A DNA stretch of 12,709 bases from VFZS01 sp964353255 (GTDB taxonomy: Bacteria > Acidobacteriota > Terriglobia > Bryobacterales > Bryobacteraceae): assembly GCA_964353255.1 (NCBI GenBank), contig CAYGVJ010000152.1, positions 1 to 12,709 on the forward strand, read 5' to 3'. Of this stretch, positions 7,169-12,709 are shown piece by piece (within the stretch, counting starts at the first letter, position 1; each line of letters begins with the position of its first letter). A model generated the notes under the pieces. It saw only the letters and a list, made by a program, of their open reading frames with translations. It was not told the origin of the DNA and did no database searches. The position numbers and the translations under genes were made by a program.

Positions 7169-8465
7169 GGAGCTGAGCGCAGTAATCGGCGAGATCCGCG
7201 ACCGGGTGCGGGCGCGTCACCCGCAGGGCTCGGCCGCGGGGCTGCCCCTGCCGGACCTGCTGCCCGTGTTGCATGCGCGCGACACCGCAGAGGCCAAGGT
7301 GGCCGCCATCGGCACGGTGAATCCGCGGCCGCCGGGCATCCTCAACAGCGTGGTTCAGTCCCTCAAGCGGCTGGTGGCGCGCCTGCTGGACTGGCACGTG
7401 CGCGAGCAGGTCGAGTTCAACCGCGGGGTGATGACGGCGATCGAGGCCATCCTGGAGGCGCTCAACGAGAACAACCGGGCCCTGGAGCGGCTGGCTGGGC
7501 AGGCCGATGAATTGCGCCAGGAGGCCGAGCAACTCAAAGACGTGCGCTCCCACTGGGAGGCCTGGCGGCGGGACTGGGAGCAGAAGCTGGCCACCAACGA
7601 GATGCAGTTCCTCCGGAGCGTGGCCGACCTCCAGGCCGCCTTCCAGCACCGGGTCTCCCTGATGGAAAGCAATCTGCGCGACCTGGCGCGCAGCCAGCAC
7701 GCGGATTTCACCGGGGCGCTGGACCGCTCGGGGGCAGAAATCCAGAAGCGCTTGTGGGCGGACCTGGAGAGGATCCGCCTGGAGTTCGAGCGGCTCATCC
7801 ACGCGGAGCTGCGGCTGGTGCGACAGCGCGCAGTCCTGGCGCCGCCTGCTGTTGCCGCGCCTGCCGTGGCGGCCGAGGCGCCCGCTCCGCAGATCGACTG
7901 GCTGGCCTTCGCCGAGCGCTTCCGGGGCTCGCGCGAATACGTCAAGGAGAGACAGCGCGTCTACCTGCCGCGGTTCCAGGGCTGCCAGGCGGTGCTGGAT
8001 CTGGGCTGCGGGCGCGGGGAGTTCCTGGAGCTGCTGAAGGAAGCCGGCGTGCCGGGGCGCGGCATCGACCAGCAAGAGGAGGCGGTGGCGCTGTGCCGCC
8101 GCCACGGACTGGAGGCCGAGCGAGCCGAGATTTTTTCCTATCTGGCGGAACTGCCGGAGGGCTCCCTGGACGGCATTTTCTCGGCGCAGCTCGTCGAGCA
8201 TCTTCCGCCGGCGCGCGTGCCCGAGCTGATTCGGCTGTGCGCCGCTGGTCTGAGGCGGGGGGGCCTGCTGGTCATCGAGACCCCCAACCCGGAGTCGCTG
8301 GCCATTTTCGCCACGCACTTCTATCTGGATCCGACCCATCAGCGTCCGGTGCCCCCGGCTTTGCTGGTGTTCTACCTGGAGGAAGCGGGTTTCGGGGGCC
8401 TCGAAGTGGCGCGCTTCGAGCCCGACGGGCTGGACTACGCGGTCTTCGGGCGCAAGCTGGGGTGA
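7143..8465 (+). CDS. Coiled-coil SAM methyltransferase of surface-polysaccharide type
   Basis: The 440-residue product has two parts. Residues 1-230 are helical and highly charged. NPRPPGILNSVVQSLKRLV (60-78) is a segment I associate with methyltransferases of O-antigen and exopolysaccharide clusters. Heptad-rich stretches (about 95-230) predict coiled coil. An Ala/Pro-rich hinge (231-250) leads to a class I methyltransferase: FRGSREYVKERQRVYLPRF (260-278), motif I VLDLGCGRGEFLELL (284-298), GIDQQ (307-311), GSLDGIFSAQLVEHLPP (340-356), GGLLVIETPNPESL (373-386) and FYLDPTHQRPVPPALLVFYL (393-412). The last two blocks are typical of methyltransferases in LPS gene clusters. Capping or modifying a surface glycan is the likely role. 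Start: GTG with a good RBS. No glycosyltransferase is visible nearby, so the substrate is open. Confidence 0.85.
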   Translation: MANEDLSAEELSAVIGEIRDRVRARHPQGSAAGLPLPDLLPVLHARDTAEAKVAAIGTVNPRPPGILNSVVQSLKRLVARLLDWHVREQVEFNRGVMTAIEAILEALNENNRALERLAGQADELRQEAEQLKDVRSHWEAWRRDWEQKLATNEMQFLRSVADLQAAFQHRVSLMESNLRDLARSQHADFTGALDRSGAEIQKRLWADLERIRLEFERLIHAELRLVRQRAVLAPPAVAAPAVAAEAPAPQIDWLAFAERFRGSREYVKERQRVYLPRFQGCQAVLDLGCGRGEFLELLKEAGVPGRGIDQQEEAVALCRRHGLEAERAEIFSYLAELPEGSLDGIFSAQLVEHLPPARVPELIRLCAAGLRRGGLLVIETPNPESLAIFATHFYLDPTHQRPVPPALLVFYLEEAGFGGLEVARFEPDGLDYAVFGRKLG

Positions 8466-8620
8466 GGGCCACACCGGCACGAGCGCCTGTGCCCCGGCAA
8501 GTTGCGGCTGGACTGCCGATGTGTTATGCATAGAGTTAAGTTTCCTCTTGTTGTCTGGCTCCCAAGCACGAGCCCCGCGAGAGAACACGTATGCTGACTG
8601 GCAATTCAAGGAGTGGAATC
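8466..8620 (+). promoter_or_regulatory. Intergenic region with a candidate hfq promoter
   Basis: The 155-nt gap holds TTGCGG (8502-8507) and TATGCA (8525-8530) separated by 17 nt. That is good spacing with only three of six consensus bases in each box. A short GGCAC/GTGCC inverted repeat lies just after the methyltransferase stop, with no T tract behind it. Nothing else is recognisable. Confidence 0.35.
8608..8613 (+). promoter_or_regulatory. Strong ribosome binding site for hfq
   Basis: AAGGAG stands 7 nt before the ATG at 8621, a near-ideal arrangement. It fixes the start there and not at the upstream in-frame ATG at 8591, which has only a weak purine stretch. Confidence 0.75.
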
Positions 8621-8935
8621 ATGGACTCCCCTAATCGCAGGTTCATCCGTCCTCCCCTGGTCGAGCCCAAGGAGCAGCCGAACCAGCAGCGGCGCAACAA
8701 CGACCACCAGAACAGAAAGAACATCCCGCCGGAGCAGACCAACGCCGAGAATTTCTACTACCTCAAGCAGATGCAGGCGCGGACCCCGATGGTCGTCGTG
8801 CTCCAGGACGGGGAGACGCTGGAGGGCGTCATCGAGTGGTACGACAAGGGGAGCCTGAAGATCCACCGCGACGGGCAGCCCAACCTGCTGGTGTTCAAGT
8901 CCAGCATCAAGTACCTGTACAAGGCCTCCGGCTGA
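8621..8935 (+). CDS. hfq: Hfq-like RNA chaperone with a basic N-terminal extension
   Basis: The 104-residue product has an Sm fold in residues about 42-101. NFYYLKQMQARTPMVVVLQD (44-63) aligns with the N-terminal helix and first strand of Hfq. GETLEGVIEWYDKGSLKIHR (64-83) is Sm1, and NLLVFKSSIKYLYK (88-101) is Sm2. Hfq is a hexameric ring that pairs small RNAs with mRNAs. Compared with E. coli Hfq, the proximal-face motif YKHAIS becomes FKSSIK (Lys93 kept, His57 equivalent replaced by Ser94). The Gln8/Asp9 and Phe42 equivalents are also changed. Residues 1-41 form a Pro-, Asn-, Gln- and Arg-rich tail, unusual because Hfq tails are normally C-terminal. It does not look like a stand-alone frameshift product: the RBS is strong and the fold complete. 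A generic Sm-like protein is the alternative. Confidence 0.82.
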   Translation: MDSPNRRFIRPPLVEPKEQPNQQRRNNDHQNRKNIPPEQTNAENFYYLKQMQARTPMVVVLQDGETLEGVIEWYDKGSLKIHRDGQPNLLVFKSSIKYLYKASG

Positions 8936-9073
8936 GAGGCGGAGACCGGGGACCACTCCGGGCCAGGTCGGCGGGCCGACACCCGAGAGCGCCGGCAAAC
9001 CTCCACTGTCGTGGCTGCCAAGACGGTAGTCTTACCCCACCTGCGAGCCTGTCCCGGCGGGCGCCGACTGGGC

Positions 9074-9098
9074 GGAACAATTCCTCGCCGCATACGTA
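9074..9098 (+). promoter_or_regulatory. Possible ECF-sigma promoter of the transporter operon
   Basis: GGAAC (9074-9078) and CGTA (9095-9098) are separated by 16 nt, fitting the general ECF pattern of GGAAC plus CGT(A/C). The start would fall about 45 nt before the adaptor ATG. An ATACGTAT palindrome covers 9092-9099. This is an AT-rich island in GC-rich DNA. The match is short, so it remains tentative. Confidence 0.35.
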
Positions 9099-9137
9099 TA
9101 TCTGCTAGAGGGTGAGCGCAGACCCGTAAACTACCGC

Positions 9138-9144
9138 GGAGGAA
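9138..9144 (+). promoter_or_regulatory. Ribosome binding site for the adaptor protein
   Basis: GGAGGAA ends 6 nt before the ATG at 9151. This favours that ATG over the GTG at 9145, which would touch the site. Confidence 0.7.
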
Positions 9145-9150
9145 GTGCGC

Positions 9151-10365
9151 ATGGCCATTAACGGCAGGAAAAATCATCGCGGGCGCCGCCGCTGGATCTG
9201 GGGGGCCGGCATTCTGATAGTGCTGGCCGGCACGATCCTCGGCCTTCGAGCGGCTCTGCGACCCAACCACCAGATCGACCCGTCCAAGCTGGCCAGCGTC
9301 GAGCGCGGCGATATCGCCCGCTCGGTGGTGGCCACCGGCAAGATCGAGCCCCTGGTCAAGGTCGAAGTCAAGTCCAAGGCCAGCGGTATCGTCAAGCAGC
9401 TCTTCGTCCACTACAGCGACCTGGTGCGCAAGGGCCAGGTGCTGGCGGAGCTGGACAAAGAGGAACTGCAAGCCCGAATGAGAGAAGCCCGGGCCGCGCT
9501 GCTGGCCGCCCAGGCCGCCGAGGAAGCCTCCAACGCGACCTTCGAGCGCAACAAGGTCGAGGCCGAGGGCCCCGACCTGCCGTTCCTCAAGGCCGGCATG
9601 GAGCGGGGGCGCAAGCTCCACACCCAAGGGCTCATCGCGCAGTCGGTCATGGAGGACGCCGAGAAGGCCTACCAGATGGCCCTCAACAAGCAGATGATGG
9701 CGCTGCGCAACGTCTCGGTCAGCCGGGCGGAGGTGGCCCGCGCCAGGGCCCAGGTGGCGCAGGCCCAGGCCAGCCTCGACCGCGCCGACGAGGACCTGCG
9801 CAACTCCACCATCGTCAGCCCCATGGACGGCATCGTGCTCTCCCGTGACGTCGAGGTCGGCGACGCCGTAAGCTCCATCCTGGTGCTGGGCTCGCAGGCT
9901 ACCAAGATCATGATCCTGGGCGACGTCAGCGACGTTTACGTGCTGGGCAAGGTGGACGAGGCCGACATCGGCAAGGTCTACCTCGGCCAGCCCGCCCGCA
10001 TCGTGGTCGAGTCCTTCAAGGACAAGAAGTTCGGCGGCAAGGTCACCAAGATCTCCCCGCTGGGCGTCGAGAAGGACAACGTCACCACCTTCGAGGTGCG
10101 CGTTTCGATTCGCAATCCCGGCGGCGAGCTTAAAGCCAAGATGAGCGCCAACGCCGAGATCATCCTCGAGGAGAAGAAGAACGTCCTGCTGGTCCCCGAG
10201 GCGGCGGTCATCTACGACAAGCAGCGCAACAGCTTCCTCGAAGTCCCCGACCCGGCCACCGAGAAAGGCCGCCGCCAGGTGGCGGTCAAGCTGGGCATCT
10301 CCAACGGCATTAAGACCGAGCTGGTTTCCGGGCCACAGCCAGGGCAGAAGGTGATCTTGCAGTAG
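9151..10365 (+). CDS. MacA/HlyD-family periplasmic adaptor subunit
   Basis: The 404-residue product anchors in the inner membrane by one N-terminal helix (about 15-32, after a basic KNHRGRRR) and projects into the periplasm. IARSVVATGKIEPLVKVEVK (55-74) opens the membrane-proximal and barrel-sandwich (lipoyl-like) part, with SGIVKQLFVHYSDLVRKGQVL (78-98) as its first half. An Ala/Glu-rich helical hairpin (about 103-215) would contact an outer-membrane partner. STIVSPMDGIVLSRDVEVGD (219-238) is the second lipoyl half, and the beta-barrel follows (about 255-340, GKVDEADIGKVYLGQPARI). Such adaptors link ABC transporters to export across the envelope (MacAB-TolC type) in macrolide, peptide or lipid efflux. 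It starts an operon with two permeases: the next gene follows after 16 nt. The substrate cannot be predicted. Confidence 0.93.
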   Translation: MAINGRKNHRGRRRWIWGAGILIVLAGTILGLRAALRPNHQIDPSKLASVERGDIARSVVATGKIEPLVKVEVKSKASGIVKQLFVHYSDLVRKGQVLAELDKEELQARMREARAALLAAQAAEEASNATFERNKVEAEGPDLPFLKAGMERGRKLHTQGLIAQSVMEDAEKAYQMALNKQMMALRNVSVSRAEVARARAQVAQAQASLDRADEDLRNSTIVSPMDGIVLSRDVEVGDAVSSILVLGSQATKIMILGDVSDVYVLGKVDEADIGKVYLGQPARIVVESFKDKKFGGKVTKISPLGVEKDNVTTFEVRVSIRNPGGELKAKMSANAEIILEEKKNVLLVPEAAVIYDKQRNSFLEVPDPATEKGRRQVAVKLGISNGIKTELVSGPQPGQKVILQ

Positions 10366-10381
10366 CGGAAGGCGCTTCCCC

Positions 10382-11638
10382 ATGACCTTCCGCGATTTGC
10401 TGCTGGACACCCTGCGCACGCTCTGGGCGCACAAGCTGCGCACCTTCCTCACCATGTTCGGCATCGCCTGGGGCATCGTGTCGATCACCCTGATGGTGGC
10501 GGCCGGCGAGGGCCTGCGCGTGGGGCAGCAAAAGGTGGCGGACAGCTTCGGCAAGGACATCATGATCTTCGTGGCCGGGCGGACCTCGTTACAAGCCGGG
10601 GGCGTGCGCGCCGGCCGCGGCATCCAGTGGGAGGAGACGGACTACCGGTTCGTCGAGAAGGAAGCTCCCGCCTGCCAGTATGTGATGCCGGAGCTGGGCA
10701 ACGGCGCCCCGGTGCACTCGAGCTTCAACAGCGCCTCGCTGCTGGTGACCGGCGCGCTGCCTCCCTTCGCCGAGATACGCACCATTCCGGTGAGCGAGGG
10801 GCGGTTCTACAACTGGGAAGACCAGGCCGAAGCCCGGCGCGTGGCCTTCCTGGGCAGCGACGCCAAGAAGCAGCTTTTCGGCACGCGCGCCGCGCTGGGC
10901 CAGACCATCCACCTGGGTGCCATCCCCTACACGGTGATCGGCGTGATGCAGGAGAAAGAGCAGGACTCCAGCTACGACGGCCGGGACATCAACAAAGTCT
11001 TCGTGCCGTTCAGCTCGGTGCTCCGTGATTTCCCCAACCGGCCGCCCGCGACGGCGCGTTCGATCGACCGCATGCTGGTGGTTCCCAAGTCGGTCGAGCA
11101 GCATGAGGTCTGCAAGTGGCAGGTACGCCGCGCCCTGGCCCGCTACCACGGCTACGATCCCCGCGATGAAGAGGCCGCCCACGTTTGGGACACCGTGGAG
11201 AACGCCAAAGCCTTCCGCCAGATGACCGACGGCATGAAGTATTTCCTGGGCGCCGTGGGGCTGGTCAGCCTTTTTCTGGGCGGCATCGGCGTGATGAACG
11301 TGATGCTGGTGGCGGTGCGCGAGAGGACGCGTGAGATCGGCGTGCGCAAAGCCGTAGGCGCCACGCGGGGCTCCATCCTGGGGCAGTTCTTCGTCGAGAC
11401 CATTATCGTGGTGATGCTGAGCGGCGGGGCGGGCATGGGCTTCGCCGTGGGGGTGTGCTCGCTGGTGAACACCCTCAAGATGCCGCAGTACTTCGCCGGC
11501 TTGCTGGTGAGTTGGAATGCGGGCCTGGCGGCCTTCGCGCTGCTGGGCACGGTGGCGCTCCTGTCGGCGCTGTACCCGGCTAACCGCGCCGCGGCGGTCG
11601 ATCCCATCGAAGCGCTGCGCTACGAGGCGGGAGCGTAG
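10382..11638 (+). CDS. MacB/FtsX-type ABC transporter permease (first)
   Basis: The 418-residue product has a first membrane helix (about 21-42; KLRTFLTMFGIAWGIVSITL), a large periplasmic MacB core domain (about 45-270; GRFYNWEDQAEARRVAFLG is typical) and a C-terminal FtsX domain with three helices (about 285-310, 335-362, 375-400). GGIGVMNVMLVAVRERTREI is the diagnostic FtsX/MacB block, where the cytoplasmic coupling helix meets the ATPase (EIGVRKAVGATR). It ends in DPIEALRYE, the usual terminus of these permeases. It has no ATP-binding domain, unlike E. coli MacB, so a separate ATPase is needed. RBS: GGAAGG, 9 nt before the ATG. It works with the adaptor upstream and is probably paired with the permease that starts 4 nt downstream. 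Confidence 0.92.
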   Translation: MTFRDLLLDTLRTLWAHKLRTFLTMFGIAWGIVSITLMVAAGEGLRVGQQKVADSFGKDIMIFVAGRTSLQAGGVRAGRGIQWEETDYRFVEKEAPACQYVMPELGNGAPVHSSFNSASLLVTGALPPFAEIRTIPVSEGRFYNWEDQAEARRVAFLGSDAKKQLFGTRAALGQTIHLGAIPYTVIGVMQEKEQDSSYDGRDINKVFVPFSSVLRDFPNRPPATARSIDRMLVVPKSVEQHEVCKWQVRRALARYHGYDPRDEEAAHVWDTVENAKAFRQMTDGMKYFLGAVGLVSLFLGGIGVMNVMLVAVRERTREIGVRKAVGATRGSILGQFFVETIIVVMLSGGAGMGFAVGVCSLVNTLKMPQYFAGLLVSWNAGLAAFALLGTVALLSALYPANRAAAVDPIEALRYEAGA

Positions 11639-11642
11639 GAAC

Positions 11643-12709
11643 ATGCTGGCCGAGATTCTCCGCCAGGCCTGGATCGCGCTGCGGCGCAGCCCGCTGCGGA
11701 GCTTCCTCACCATGCTGGGCATCACCTGGGGCGTGGTGGCGGTGGCCATCCTGATCGCCTACGGCGACAGCTTCCGGGGCGTGCTGGTGCGCGCCTTCGA
11801 CGCTTTCGGCCACAGCGCGGTGGTGTGCTGGCCGGGACAGACCAGCGAGCAGGTCGGGGGCGAGCGCGCCGGCCGGCGCACCCGCTTCGAAAGGGAGGAC
11901 ATGGAGGCGGTGCGCCAGGAAGCCACGCTGGTCAAGCACGTGAGCCTGGAGACGGTGCGGTGGTGGGGCATCTCCTACGGCGACCGGCTGGCCAATACCG
12001 CCATCCGCGGGGTGTACCCGGAATACGGCTTGATCCGCAACGAAGTGCCCAGCGAAGGCCGCTGGATCAGCGCCGAGGACATGCTCGAGCGCCGGCGCGT
12101 GGTGTTCCTGGGCGGCATGCTGCGCCAGCGGCTGTTCAGCGGGCGTCCGGCGGTGGGCGAGACGGTGCACATCCAGGGCGCGCGGTTCACGGTCATCGGG
12201 ACGATGGAACGCAAGATCCAACTGAGCAACTACTTCACCAGCGATGACGAGTCCTGCTGGATCCCCTACGCCACCGCCTCCGACCTGTGGGACGCCCGCT
12301 ACGCCAGCGTGCTGGTGTTCTCCTCGCTGGCGCCCCAGTTCGAGCCTAAGGCAATGCAGCAGGTGCGGGCGGCCATCGGCAAGCGCCAGCGGTTCTCGGC
12401 CACCGACAAGCGCGCCATCCAGATGTTCGGCCGGCAGGAGTTCCGGCCGGTGATTGACGGCATCACCATCGGGCTTCAGGTGCTGCTGGTCTTCATCGGC
12501 GCGCTGACGCTGGGCATCGGCGGGGTGGGGGTGATGAACATCATGCTGGTGTCGGTGGATGAGCGGGTGCGGGAGATCGGCCTGCGGCGGGCGCTGGGAG
12601 CGCGCCGGCTGCACATCCAGGCGCAGTTCCTCTCCGAGGCCCTGGCGCTGACCGTGATCGGCGGCCTGGCAGGCATCGCGCTGGCCTACGGCGTAGCCCT
12701 GGTCACCGG
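11643..12709 (+). CDS. MacB/FtsX-type ABC transporter permease (second), truncated at the right edge
   Basis: The frame from the ATG at 11643 stays open for 355 codons to the window end. It reads MLAEILRQAWIALRRSPLRS, then a first helix FLTMLGITWGVVAVAILIAY (21-40), a periplasmic core (about 45-270; VPSEGRWISAEDMLERRRVV, AVGETVHIQGARFTVIG) and the start of FtsX: LLVFIGALTLGIGGVGVMNI, followed by MLVSVDERVREIGLRRALGA. Roughly the last two membrane helices lie beyond the edge. It resembles the first permease in plan but is clearly diverged (LRSFLTMLGITWGVV against LRTFLTMFGIAWGIV), so this is an old duplication, not a recent one. Together they could form a heterodimeric membrane unit. No ATPase is seen within the window. 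A GGA in the preceding TAGGAAC may serve as the RBS. Confidence 0.9.
   Translation, partial: MLAEILRQAWIALRRSPLRSFLTMLGITWGVVAVAILIAYGDSFRGVLVRAFDAFGHSAVVCWPGQTSEQVGGERAGRRTRFEREDMEAVRQEATLVKHVSLETVRWWGISYGDRLANTAIRGVYPEYGLIRNEVPSEGRWISAEDMLERRRVVFLGGMLRQRLFSGRPAVGETVHIQGARFTVIGTMERKIQLSNYFTSDDESCWIPYATASDLWDARYASVLVFSSLAPQFEPKAMQQVRAAIGKRQRFSATDKRAIQMFGRQEFRPVIDGITIGLQVLLVFIGALTLGIGGVGVMNIMLVSVDERVREIGLRRALGARRLHIQAQFLSEALALTVIGGLAGIALAYGVALVT

Larger units (their letters stand above)
8936..9150 (+). other. 215-nt non-coding stretch with several short hairpins
   Basis: No credible ORF is seen. Short inverted repeats follow each other: GTCGGC/GCCGAC (8967-8980), CCAC-TGTC-GTGG (9003-9014), AAGAC-GGTA-GTCTT (9020-9033) and CGGCG/CGCCG (9055-9066). 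None is followed by a T tract. In DNA this rich in G and C such hairpins are partly expected. The region could hold the 3' end of the hfq message or a small RNA, but no known RNA family is recognised. Confidence 0.4.

Noticed and set aside
7089..8609. A 506-codon minus-strand frame opposite the coiled-coil methyltransferase
   Set aside because: It has no recognisable motif and lies opposite a gene with unmistakable methyltransferase motifs. Similar long shadows lie opposite the pfp, TIGR00300, adaptor and permease genes.
8994..9033. GGCAAACC followed by small hairpins, resembling the start of a c-di-GMP-I (GEMM) riboswitch
   Set aside because: The conserved GACGCAAAGCC block and the closing GGTAGC...GTTACC part are missing or wrongly placed, so eight matching bases are most likely chance.
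10367..10379. GGAAG-GCG-CTTCC inverted repeat between adaptor and first permease as a terminator
   Set aside because: The stem is only 5 bp, no T tract follows, and the left arm is the likely RBS of the permease. Ending transcription here would split an obvious operon.
1..12709. A defence, mobile or phage system
   Set aside because: No nuclease, transposase, integrase, toxin-antitoxin pair, reverse transcriptase or CRISPR-like repeat was seen. All genes fit metabolic, RNA-binding, surface or transport families.

Overview
The window is GC-rich, densely coding DNA from a Gram-negative-type bacterium: it encodes a periplasmic adaptor with FtsX-type permeases, an Hfq-like protein and a polysaccharide-type methyltransferase. 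The divergent Hfq with a basic N-terminal extension, the PPi-type phosphofructokinase and the general gene style remind me of Acidobacteriota (Solibacter/Bryobacter-like). That assignment is inference from resemblance, not proof. All genes but one are on the + strand. I see no rRNA, tRNA, CRISPR array, transposase or phage gene.

Layout. (1) 1-75, minus strand: the first 25 codons of purE, running off the left edge. (2) 150-3575: a secreted 1141-residue protein with two sets of seven LVIVD-type repeats (probably two seven-bladed beta-propellers), a Pro-rich linker, a CSLREA-like segment, a right-handed beta-helix and a C-terminal Ig-like domain. (3) 3583-3670: a strong hairpin overlapping a promoter with a consensus TATAAT, leading into a 6-phosphofructokinase (3671-4849) with the Asp/Lys signature of PPi-dependent enzymes. 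(4) A perfect 28-bp palindrome (4846-4873) spans the stop codon of that gene and the start codon of a small SAM methyltransferase (4859-5500). (5) A tightly packed run: a TIGR00300/LOR-SDH family protein (5523-6758, ornithine cyclodeaminase-like), queF (6755-7168, 4-nt overlap) and a coiled-coil plus methyltransferase protein of cell-surface polysaccharide type (7143-8465, 26-nt overlap). (6) A stand-alone hfq-like gene (8621-8935). (7) A 215-nt non-coding stretch with several short hairpins and a possible ECF-sigma promoter, then a MacA-like adaptor (9151-10365) and two MacB/FtsX-type permeases (10382-11638, and 11643 to the right edge, truncated).

How the genes fit together. The right-hand module is one transport operon (adaptor, permease, permease; the ATPase must be elsewhere or downstream). 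The central run mixes glycolysis, amino-acid metabolism, queuosine biosynthesis and surface glycan chemistry. It looks like a co-transcribed housekeeping cluster, not a dedicated pathway. I found no convincing new defence or mobile system. The observations most worth following up are the double-propeller/beta-helix architecture, the palindrome that supplies a start codon, and the Hfq with a changed RNA-binding face.
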